From contig JAANSK020117793.1 of assembly GCA_011763485.2 (NCBI GenBank), positions 1 through 26,475 of the forward strand: a stretch of DNA of 26,475 nucleotides. The letters run 5' to 3'. A program made the position numbers and the translations under genes. The notes beneath the pieces are model-generated. The model was given only the letters and a program-made list of their open reading frames with translations, was not told the DNA's origin and made no database searches. The stretch comes from Isoetes engelmannii. Its lineage: Eukaryota > Streptophyta > Lycopodiopsida > Isoetales > Isoetaceae. Shown one piece after another: positions 22,501 through 26,475 of this stretch. The number at the start of each line of letters is the position of its first letter. Within the stretch, counting starts at the first letter, position 1.

Positions 22501-25071
22501 TCCCTCCCTCCTCTTTTTGATTCTGCATTTGATCTTGTCTCCTCCACTCAACACTTGGTGACAGAGCAGGTTGCTGTCCTTGGGCGTCTCACTCGCTGCA
22601 AAAAATTTAACATGGAAGATGCTAAACCAGCTTCTACACTAAGTTGGAGTCAAACTCTCTGTTCGGGAAAGGGGTGCAAAATCCTGCAATGTGGCCAACA
22701 TCCTTCTACCATTTCAAGAGGTATCCATATTGCCAAAATCAACAAAATCCATGCCCTTGGAACTAAGCACGTCAAAAACTGATGGACAACATCTTAAGCT
22801 AGTTCAAATTTATGACTTTGTGAAGGGCCTGATGCAACGCCTGACCAGGGAAGAAATGAAAGGCATAATGAGTGTAACCTCATTATGACCAATCCAGCTT
22901 GGACACAATTCTGTTGCAGAGGCCCTCTAAGATCCCTCTTGAACTCATTAGAGACTGCCACTTTCAAGAGATTCAGAGCTGTTGCTTGTTGTCATCTGGA
23001 TAACAGGAGCCCAAGAAGGGTCTAAAACATCTCCTCCCAAGTCAAGGTGTAAAGTAGTCATGATGAATTACTGTTGCTAAGAATTCAACTTTAGAAAATT
23101 GAAGGAGAAGAATCCATGGTAGATCAAAGATCTAACAATCCAAAAAAAAAGATCTGTGAGATCTAAAGAAGAATCCAGAGAAAAGCAAGAAATGTGATTC
23201 TGCGAGAAATTAAGAAATTCTGCATTTAAGACCTCTAGATCCAATGTTACTTTACACCAAAACCCCCCAAATAACAAAGAAAAACTCGAGATCAAGCGAC
23301 TCCTAAATAAGATCCATAAACTTCTAGTAAAAATTAACCTTTTAGAAGATGATTTTGCAAGAAATGCAAGATTTTCGACTCAGACGAATGTAGGCCGAAT
23401 GTAGGCTTGTTGAAAAAACAATTCAAATCCAATCCAAACTGTGAAGTCTTATCTGCAGGGGCTTAATCCAAGAAAGTTCTCCCAAGGAGAATCTGCACTA
23501 AATTTCACCCCAAATTGGGCACTGATACCGTGAAGAAGAACATCTGCATTATGACTGAAAGAAAGGTACAGACTAGCTAGACTGGATGTAAGCGCTAAGT
23601 AAGATAGCTCTAGAGATCACAAGTAATCGAGATCAAGCTTGACTATGGCTTATATATGTCATGTCAGCAACAACCATGCTATATGCCATGTAAGCAGTGT
23701 GATCTCATCACCACACGTCAGCAATAATGCTAACAATATCTAGCTATCTGCCAAATAATCATTGGGTTTTAATGTTCTTCAGTACAAGTCTAACACAGAA
23801 CTACAAGCTTTATGGTTTAACACAGACAGGCTAGAGAACTCACGTCAGGATTATAAAGCTCTAGTATCCACTGGTACATATTTCGTAACAAATCGACATC
23901 AAGACCATGCCCATGGCCAATGGTATGTTCAGCTGTCCATCAAGAAACAATTTTATTATTACAAAAAAGTAAACAAACAAAATCTCAAATATTGAAACAA
24001 GTCATAGAAAGCTTTGGACAAAAATATGACGATTATAAGCTTTATGCAATTTGTTATGTTATGTCCTGTCTGTATAACATGGTAACATGACAGGTCCAAT
24101 GTTATAAATCATATGTTAATTAATGCGCTAATATATATTGCTCTTGTGGAATGTGTTCATTCGTATAATTTGAGAAGTAGCAAACAGAAATTTAAGGCTT
24201 TAATACTTGTTCCATAGACCAAAGTGGTCTTTATAGTATGCTGATAGTGATTTCTTCATGAACCAACTATTGGGAAGAAAAGGAAATGCATAATATGGAG
24301 AATTTAGTCAGACAGAAGTTCTAACAAAGTGAAAGCAGCTAGTGAGGCGCCAATCTCCTTTGGAAAATGGTATGCCCATGGATGAACGGGCTGGAGATTT
24401 AACCCAGATCATCTTGGCTAAGCTTCTTACCATTGAGCTATTTGGCACCTTTGTAACTTTATATTTAGGATCATTTCTTCAAGGGCTCGGACAGATCCCA
24501 AAAAGATAAATAAATAAATTGCGGATGCCCTAAGTAAGCACCCATGGACGAAAAGAAGAAATGGATCTCCAAAAGACCAACATGGCGCCATCAGTTCTTT
24601 TATAACACATAAATGGTCACTACCCTTAAACATTCACGCCACACATTGCATCGTGATACATATTTTTCTTCTGACTTATGCTAAAGGGACGAATGTTGTA
24701 CTGGCATCTATCATTAAAGAAAATTATAGGTACTATTTTCATTGCATTTTTTTTCCCAGTTGCCTAAATTAAAAAGGAGTACCCGCTCCTAAACCAACTG
24801 TTCTGATAATTTTACATTAACCTATAACGGAAATGTTACATTCAAAGCCACAAGGCTTGCAAGGATCATTTCAAAACAGCTTTCCATAAGATTCCTGTAT
24901 CTTAGATGAGAAAATACCTGACTCCTTTACAAACACTTCGGAAAAGCTTTCATCTTTTTGTTGAAGTGTAGATTGCACCATAAAAGTTAATGTAAGAAAT
25001 CGTGGTGATGAAAAGACATTCTCCAATGCATATGAGATGGCTGCCATGTTCCGTGTTGAGTGTTGCATTTT
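7420..25071 (-). CDS. HECT-type E3 ubiquitin ligase, E6AP/UBE3A-like (22 exons, 5' end not resolved)
   Basis: HECT ligases take ubiquitin from an E2 onto a Cys and pass it to a substrate lysine. Reading the minus strand with GT/AG borders gives 22 exons, listed singly below, joining in one frame to 637 residues and a TAA stop at 7420-7422. Residues ~286-637 form a full HECT domain: the V-R-R-E start, F-E-G-E-x-G-I-D-E-G-G, G-L-A-I-Y-N, D-V-H-F-P-P, the V-G-G-L-G-S-L-K loop, T-A-H-T-C-F-N with the catalytic Cys at residue 605 (codon 7519-7521), and Phe four from the end. Residues 1-285 look helical; short matches such as V-F-S-S-P and P-F-L-L-T-P recall the region before the HECT domain in UBE3A, as does V-V-Y-K-K-L-M-G inside it. 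No break was found in the 22 exons, so the gene looks functional. The start codon and any AZUL zinc domain were not found. Flowering-plant UPL1-7 are less close by eye; that comparison is from memory. Confidence 0.93.
7609..7736 (-). CDS. HECT ligase exon 21, hinge and start of C-lobe (residues 556-597)
   Basis: This 128-nt exon reads [21 protein letters not shown]-x-T-G and the G-G-L loop are fixed features around the lobe junction. AG is left over for an Arg completed in the last exon. Confidence 0.96.
7995..8069 (-). CDS. HECT ligase exon 20 (residues 531-555)
   Basis: This 75-nt exon is phase 0 at both ends, from ACATGTAG to GTACTG. It reads [13 protein letters not shown] and W-F-W-K-L, the usual Y-x-G-G-Y-T and F-W motifs before the lobe hinge. 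Confidence 0.95.
8070..9375. other. Intron of the HECT gene (exons 19-20)
   Basis: A 1.3-kb intron. A minus-strand frame at 8263-8445 is open but has no HECT motif and is not needed for a continuous domain. No element was identified. Confidence 0.75.
9376..9459 (-). CDS. HECT ligase exon 19, end of N-lobe (residues 503-530)
   Basis: This 84-nt exon is phase 0 at both ends. It reads [13 protein letters not shown] and H-Y-D-F-E, matching L-F-R-P-E-E-I-E-L-L-I-C-G of E6AP. Confidence 0.95.
9537..9618 (-). CDS. HECT ligase exon 18, N-lobe (residues 475-502)
   Basis: This 82-nt exon follows CTCTTTCAG. It reads [14 protein letters not shown] and [10 protein letters not shown], equivalent to F-V-N-L-Y and F-K-A-F-R-R-G-F of E6AP. 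Confidence 0.95.
9688..9776 (-). CDS. HECT ligase exon 17, N-lobe (residues 446-474)
   Basis: This 89-nt exon runs from CCTGCAG to GTGGTG. It reads V-T-Y-D-Y-F-G-E-M then [10 protein letters not shown], matching the I-P-I-T-N-E-N-R-K element of E6AP. AG is left over for Arg. Confidence 0.94.
10057..10262 (+). repeat. Tandem duplication inside an intron, period 105 bp
   Basis: Copies at 10057-10161 and 10162-10262 begin tggttatg(g/a)catccaaacta and end near ttcgagcagccattc. Identity is roughly 80 per cent by eye. It lies in the intron between exons 16 and 17. Confidence 0.85.
10455..10592 (-). CDS. HECT ligase exon 16, N-lobe, E2-binding part (residues 400-445)
   Basis: This 138-nt exon is phase 0 at both ends. 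It reads V-V-Y-K-K-L-M-G then [14 protein letters not shown], the part of the N-lobe that contributes to E2 binding in known HECT structures. The donor GTCCCA is unusual for plants. Confidence 0.95.
10593..11352. other. Intron of the HECT gene (exons 15-16)
   Basis: A 760-bp intron. I see no coding match and no paired repeat in it. Confidence 0.7.
11353..11415 (-). CDS. HECT ligase exon 15, N-lobe (residues 379-399)
   Basis: This 63-nt exon is phase 0 at both ends. It reads [16 protein letters not shown], nearly the E6AP sequence. The donor GTGCGG is weak but keeps GT and the frame. Confidence 0.95.
11479..11558 (-). CDS. HECT ligase exon 14, N-lobe (residues 352-378)
   Basis: This 80-nt exon runs from TTGACAG to GTAGCT. 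It reads [15 protein letters not shown] and ends E-F-Q-L, matching G-M-F-T-Y-D-E-S and F-W-F-N-P-S-S of E6AP. Confidence 0.95.
11579..12280. repeat. Repeat complex in the exon 13-14 intron, with a foldback motif
   Basis: A ~75-bp unit ending aagaataa(t/c)tctcattcttaa occurs at about 11,698-11,770 and 11,786-11,859. A larger unit with ggatc(g/a)gtcgcatt(c/a)gcaatgat recurs ~290 bp apart at about 11,648 and 11,947. The end motif is itself an imperfect palindrome (aagaat/attctt) and reappears inverted at 12,229-12,275. This is best read as copies of one MITE-like sequence amplified locally. Confidence 0.75.
12439..12532 (-). CDS. HECT ligase exon 13, N-lobe (residues 321-351)
   Basis: This 94-nt exon encodes [19 protein letters not shown], one of the most conserved HECT signatures. 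It ends one base into a Gly codon before GTACTT. Confidence 0.96.
12613..12690 (-). CDS. HECT ligase exon 12, N-lobe (residues 295-320)
   Basis: This 78-nt exon is phase 0 at both ends, from CATTTAG to GTACGT. It reads [11 protein letters not shown] and D-L-K-K-P-L-K, the standard first strand and helix of a HECT N-lobe. Confidence 0.95.
12691..13400. other. First part of the 5.1-kb intron (exons 11-12)
   Basis: T-rich sequence next to exon 12. Two plus-strand frames of 60-67 codons (13,019-13,406) are rich in Phe and Leu and have no family motif, so I treat them as chance. Confidence 0.55.
13440..13690 (-). mobile_element. LINE relic with C-terminal zinc knuckle (minus strand)
   Basis: The minus strand shows K-C-P-L-C at 13,556-13,568 and H-F-I-F-V-C-P at about 13,507-13,527, spaced as C-x2-C-x9-H-x4-C. 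This is the zinc knuckle after the reverse transcriptase in some non-LTR elements. An I-E-S-E motif lies between. The region has several in-frame stops (between L-C-D-L-D and I-E-S-E, and after I-E-S-E) and upstream similarity fades quickly. It lies inside the large HECT intron in the gene's own orientation and matches the plus-strand LINE at the right edge in spacing and motif. Confidence 0.72.
14265..14600 (+). repeat. Tandem duplication, period 186 bp
   Basis: Copies at 14265-14422 and 14451-14600 share gaagtttaatccca at the start and tttatacagctggcacca at the end. The second copy lacks a few bases in the middle. Just upstream (14,061-14,115) a ~21-bp motif with gtagtgcaagaa is repeated two to three times. 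Confidence 0.9.
15262..15341 (+). repeat. Tandem repeat in the Copia leader, period 42 bp
   Basis: Thirty-eight identical bases starting ccttcgcattctctggcgag occur at 15262 and 15304. This direct duplication lies between the primer-binding site and gag. Confidence 0.92.
15941..16227. mobile_element. 287-bp insertion with 14-bp target-site duplication (SINE/LINE-like)
   Basis: The Copia sequence ttcaaatggcagat is present on both sides (15927-15940 and 16228-16241), and the flanks read on as one element across it. A 14-bp duplication fits target-primed insertion by LINE machinery better than DNA transposons (2-9 bp) or LTR elements (4-6 bp). The insert ends in an AT-rich tail (tatatata) and has a GC-richer middle (ccaacccggacgggtgagga). 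No clear A/B boxes or coding motif were seen. Confidence 0.75.
17812..17907 (-). CDS. HECT ligase exon 11, start of HECT domain (residues 263-294)
   Basis: This 96-nt exon is phase 0 at both ends, from CATATAG to GTATGT. It includes [11 protein letters not shown] and S-P-F-L-V-L-S, the entry to the HECT N-lobe. It is the last exon before the 5.1-kb element-filled intron. Confidence 0.9.
17969..18013 (-). CDS. HECT ligase exon 10 (residues 248-262)
   Basis: This 45-nt microexon is phase 0 at both ends. It reads [15 protein letters not shown], the counterpart of the C-P-F-I-L-N-A motif that precedes the HECT domain in E6AP. Confidence 0.9.
18105..18164 (-). CDS. HECT ligase exon 9 (residues 228-247)
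   Basis: This 60-nt exon is phase 0 at both ends, from ATCTGCAG to GTTTCT. It reads [10 protein letters not shown] and ends S-F-C-Q, leading into the P-F-L-L-T-P motif of the next exon. Confidence 0.88.
18165..18873. other. Intron of the HECT gene (exons 8-9)
   Basis: A 709-bp AT-rich intron. No element or repeat pair recognised. Confidence 0.75.
18874..18969 (-). CDS. HECT ligase exon 8 (residues 196-227)
   Basis: This 96-nt exon is phase 0 at both ends, from TTTGAAG to GTAAGC. It reads V-L-I-S-L-Y-K-A-N and S-S-F-Y-N-A-S-I, both typical of the segment preceding the HECT domain in E6AP-type ligases. Confidence 0.88.
19047..19101 (-). CDS. HECT ligase exon 7 (residues 177-195)
   Basis: This 55-nt exon runs from CTTTGTAG to GTATTA. 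It reads [14 protein letters not shown], aligning with the D-A-I-V-A-A-S-K stretch of E6AP. Confidence 0.86.
19178..19263 (-). CDS. HECT ligase exon 6 (residues 149-176)
   Basis: This 86-nt exon runs from TTTTGCAG to GTAATT and leaves AG over, completed by the next exon's G to Arg. It contains E-E-W-L-K-L-Y-P and G-V-Q-R-F-I-T-N, resembling R-L-W-S-K-Y and F-Q-Q-L-I-T of E6AP. Confidence 0.88.
19264..20127. other. Intron of the HECT gene (exons 5-6)
   Basis: An 864-bp intron. A ~54-base direct repeat beginning tgtccctataacatagaa/c lies at 19837-19890 and 19930-19983, the only structure I see. Confidence 0.75.
20128..20194 (-). CDS. HECT ligase exon 5 (residues 126-148)
   Basis: This 67-nt exon runs from TATTCCAG to GTGAAT. 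It reads [16 protein letters not shown], matching the spacing of the helix in E6AP that carries L-P-L-F-C-K-A-M-S-K. Confidence 0.86.
20500..20830 (+). repeat. Diverged dispersed repeat, copy 1
   Basis: Segments such as agccactaatgttgcttcctt, gaccttttgggctgctaata and ctcctccatttctgagcaaa recur in the same order at 21,880-22,060 in the next large intron, with many changes. The parent element is not recognised. Confidence 0.55.
21379..21422 (-). CDS. HECT ligase exon 4 (residues 112-125)
   Basis: This 44-nt microexon runs from TTTTCAG to GTGAGC, is phase 0 on entry and leaves two bases over. It reads [14 protein letters not shown]. The leftover GG plus the next exon's first G gives Gly. Confidence 0.85.
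21612..21701 (-). CDS. HECT ligase exon 3 (residues 82-111)
   Basis: This 90-nt exon is phase 0 at both ends, between TTATCAG and GTATTT. It encodes an amphipathic helical stretch including [12 protein letters not shown]. The preceding intron (21,702-23,843) carries two Copia pieces. Confidence 0.85.
21870..22060 (+). repeat. Diverged dispersed repeat, copy 2
   Basis: This has agtcactaatgcgactccttt, gcctcttgggctgatgattc and gttccttcatttttgagcaa, the counterparts of the copy at 20,500-20,830. Two related copies in introns 1 kb apart may be an old inactive repeat family or a local duplication. Confidence 0.55.
22555..22720 (+). mobile_element. Copia polymerase-region fragment (plus strand)
   Basis: The plus strand reads [11 protein letters not shown], the signature found between the reverse transcriptase and RNase H parts of Copia polyproteins. 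It is a short broken fossil in the HECT intron, in the opposite orientation to the Copia LTR piece beside it, so it is probably from another insertion. Confidence 0.65.
22800..23735 (-). mobile_element. Copia LTR, primer site and leader/gag piece (minus strand)
   Basis: Read on the minus strand, the LTR spans 23735-23531 (205 bp), starting TGTTAGCATT and ending CTTCTTCA, with a TATATAAG box at about 23,648-23,656. One base further lies GGTATCAGTGCC (23529-23518), a primer-binding site for initiator tRNA-Met. A leader and a gag-like start (about 23,060 downward) follow. The element is broken and incomplete, and the second LTR was not seen. It sits in the intron between exons 2 and 3. Confidence 0.7.
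23518..23529 (-). other. Copia primer-binding site
   Basis: GGTATCAGTGCC on the minus strand closely matches the TGGTATCAGAGC primer site shared by plant Copia elements and directly follows the LTR end. Confidence 0.7.
23844..23932 (-). CDS. HECT ligase exon 2 (residues 52-81)
   Basis: This 89-nt exon begins with two bases that complete an Ala codon and ends in phase 0 before GTGAGT. It contains [15 protein letters not shown], comparable to the D-I-D-A-I-R-R-V-Y helix of E6AP. The flanking introns carry a SINE on one side and LTR remnants on the other. Confidence 0.85.
24330..24455 (-). mobile_element. tRNA-derived SINE
   Basis: The minus strand begins near GGTGCC (24449-24444), then has a box A-like TAGCTCAATGGTAAG (24440-24426) and, after a tRNA-like gap, a box B-like GGGTTAAATCTCC (24405-24393). 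An unrelated body follows. These are internal RNA polymerase III promoter boxes at the spacing found in tRNA-headed plant SINEs. The acceptor stem does not close, so a working tRNA gene is unlikely. No poly(A) tail or target duplication was found, so the 3' end is approximate. It lies in the intron between exons 1 and 2 in the gene's orientation. Confidence 0.7.
24918..25071 (-). CDS. HECT ligase exon 1 of those placed (residues 1-51)
   Basis: This 154-nt exon follows a TTCACTTTAG acceptor and ends one base into a codon before GTATTT. It reads [15 protein letters not shown], which resembles R-V-F-S-S-A in the region before the HECT domain in human E6AP. A stop codon spans the acceptor in this frame, so the exon must be spliced in or start at its own second codon, ATG. 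A (CTTT)n tract lies just upstream. Confidence 0.8.
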
Positions 25072-25120
25072 CTAAAGTGAACAAATGCAAATCGTCACAG
25101 ATCATACTGGAATCTAAAGC

Positions 25121-25150
25121 AAGAAAGAAAGAAAGAAAGAAAGAAAGAAG
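25121..25150 (+). repeat. (GAAA)n microsatellite
   Basis: About seven units of aaga/gaaa. On the gene strand it is a (CTTT)n tract about 50 bases before the exon 1 acceptor, and it may add to the pyrimidine content there. Confidence 0.97.
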
Positions 25151-25307
25151 AATTATATTTAACATCGGCGGAAGACTGCTTGGGACTATGAGACCAAATA
25201 TTACATCAGATCAAGTACATTTAGGGTGCATTGTAGCCACCTAGAATGTGCATAGAAAAATAAAGCAAACTAAAACCTTGAAGTTGAATGAAGTCTTTGT
25301 CTTTTAC

Positions 25308-25354
25308 CAAGCTGCACATGCGAACAAAGAGGCATTGCCATCCTTGTTTCCTCT
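25308..25354 (-). CDS. Candidate small upstream exon of the HECT ligase
   Basis: A 47-nt (or 35-nt, ending at 25342) piece would join the 25,661-25,754 candidate to exon 1 in frame. It takes two bases in, ends in phase 0 before GTAAAA and reads W-Q-C-L-F-V-R-M-C-S-L. The acceptor is purine-rich and weak, so this is a proposal based on phase only. Confidence 0.25.
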
Positions 25355-25660
25355 CTTAAATGACTGTTTATACTTTTTCTTTGCTATCTTTCTAGAGACT
25401 TTCATAAGTACTCCTCTAGGGAGACGCTAGATGGTTCAAGTAGAGTACAGGACTTCCATTTATTGCTATTATGATAAGACGATATTGTGAATATCCGCAG
25501 GAGAATGCAGTGTAGAAGCCAAAGAATGGTCCCTAAGGGTGGTCTTCCAGAAGCGGAAAAAAATACGACTGTCTGTCGCATCACCATTTGTGATACATGT
25601 CTTTTAGTAAACAGTTTTGTCTCCAAGGTCAAGCGGCCCAAGCCATGTTCAATCTCTTAC

Positions 25661-25754
25661 TTCTCAAACATGCAACCACGGCGTTGTTTTCCGATAATGG
25701 AAAACTTTGTTTCAGCAGTTTGAAATGTGTTATTTCTGTTGAAGGGATCTCAGC
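25661..25754 (-). CDS. Candidate upstream exon of the HECT ligase
   Basis: This 94-nt stretch lies between a pyrimidine-rich TTCGTCCTAG acceptor and a GTAAGA donor. One frame is fully open and reads I-T-H-F-K-L-L-K-Q-S-F-P and S-E-N-N-A-V-V-A-C-L-R. It enters in phase 0 and leaves one base over. A second frame is also nearly open, so the frame choice rests on the protein-like look of the first. I found no family match. Confidence 0.4.
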
Positions 25755-26129
25755 CTAGGACGAATAACAGAAGGAAAAGATGCTTACCAATCATACTAAT
25801 TGATCTGAAGCATGACTGCAACCTACAAATTTATCGAAACGTGAATGCAACATAAAAACAGGGGCAAAAGCAAGGTTTAGTTACCTTGAGTTTGCAAAAG
25901 ATAGAAAAAGATCAAAAGAATGGAAAAAAACGAGAGGATGCTTGGCCAATTCTTCCATTTTCCTAGGTATAATAGGCGGAGTTTTTGCTTCTCGTTGAAG
26001 CTTCTTCACTGTCGCATTTTATTCCAGGGGAGATCCTCCAGCAGAAAAAAAGACAGCAAACTAGTACGGAATGTAGATAAGACAGTTGCAGAAACAGGTG
26101 TGGAAAAGCAATTTTTTTTTAAGACATAA
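25755..26129. other. Stretch between the candidate HECT exon and the LINE
   Basis: On the minus strand there are strong splice-like signals (TTTGTAG at ~25,825, GTAAGC at ~25,784, GTAACT at ~25,885) but no frame that joins the gene without conflict. The promoter or further 5' exons may be here or beyond the window. Confidence 0.4.
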
Positions 26130-26475
26130 TGTAGCAAAATTTTAGAGGTGAGGATCTGTAAATTATGTCAGCTGAGTGTCATTGAGTCTGAGGAACACTT
26201 CATCTTTACATGCCCAGTCTATTATGAAATACGGGGCAGGTTCCATTCCCTGTTTCGGGAACCTACTTCCCTCTCAAAACTCATCAGATATGAGGATCAG
26301 AACTGTATAGCTCTTTTCCTCCATCAAATGACTGTTCATAGAAGAAAGCTGTGGAAGGAGCAGGCTGATGGGAGAGCTGAACAGGAAAAAGACCTTACAC
26401 AAAGGAAAATCACCCTCTTTCTCATTGGAGGTGATACTAATAATAAACGGAAGTCTGGTCCCCTTCCTGGACCTT
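26130..26475 (+). mobile_element. LINE ORF2 3' coding piece with zinc knuckle, running off the right edge
   Basis: One plus-strand frame is open from just after a TAA at 26,127-26,129 to the window end (115 codons). It reads I-C-K-L-C-Q-L-S-V-I-E-S-E-E-H-F-I-F-T-C, a C-x2-C-x9-H-x4-C knuckle, then Y-Y-E-I-R-G-R-F and a basic tail, as after the reverse transcriptase in some non-LTR elements. A stop lies before the open part, so this is a 5'-truncated or broken copy. A weak A-E-T-G similarity lies upstream in another frame. It is in better shape than its relative at 13.5 kb. Confidence 0.75.

Noticed and set aside
24393-24449. A tRNA gene on the minus strand
   Set aside because: The promoter boxes are good, but the acceptor stem does not close and the sequence runs on as a non-tRNA body, so SINE fits better.
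25785-25900. Small exons that could give an AZUL-like start (Y-L-L-Q-T-Q-G-C) for the HECT gene
   Set aside because: The needed Cys pattern is absent, the donors conflict with the frame, and the phases cannot all be satisfied.

Overview
The window looks like nuclear DNA of a land plant. It is AT-rich and intron-dense, and it holds Copia LTR remnants with a plant-type initiator-Met primer site, LINE 3' ends, a tRNA-like SINE and several small foldback elements. No rRNA gene, tRNA gene, operon or CRISPR array was seen. The host-gene content (an E6AP-type HECT ligase rather than an obvious UPL1-7 type) hints at a non-flowering plant, but this is inference.

The main content is one large split gene on the minus strand, from about 25.1 kb (or further upstream) down to its stop codon at 7420. 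I could place 22 consecutive coding exons by reading both strands for GT/AG borders, frame and family motifs. All the phases agree and together they give 637 codons. The C-terminal ~350 residues are a complete HECT ubiquitin-ligase domain with the catalytic Cys in T-A-H-T-C-F-N and a Phe four residues from the end. The upstream ~285 residues resemble the helical region that precedes the HECT domain in UBE3A/E6AP. The true 5' end is unresolved: two further candidate exons lie at 25.3 and 25.7 kb, and the gene may start outside the window.

The introns carry most of the mobile DNA. The 5.1-kb intron at 12,691-17,811 holds a broken Copia element in the opposite orientation, which itself contains a 287-bp insertion between 14-bp direct repeats. 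The same intron holds a LINE zinc-knuckle relic and two tandem duplications. The intron at 21,702-23,843 holds two Copia pieces in opposite orientations, one with LTR, primer-binding site and leader. The intron at 23,933-24,917 holds a tRNA-like SINE. A LINE 3' coding piece on the plus strand runs off the right edge.

Left of the HECT gene (1-7.4 kb) is a repeat-rich stretch: a near-perfect 36-bp hairpin beside a small TIR element, a diverged tandem duplication leading into a DUF4283-like retroelement ORF, LINE 3' and LTR-like pieces, a 142-bp tandem duplication with an inverted relative 0.9 kb away, and a 20-bp minisatellite. Also here are minus-strand stretches that look like exons of one or two unrecognised host genes (5.4-6.1 kb, and 80-215).
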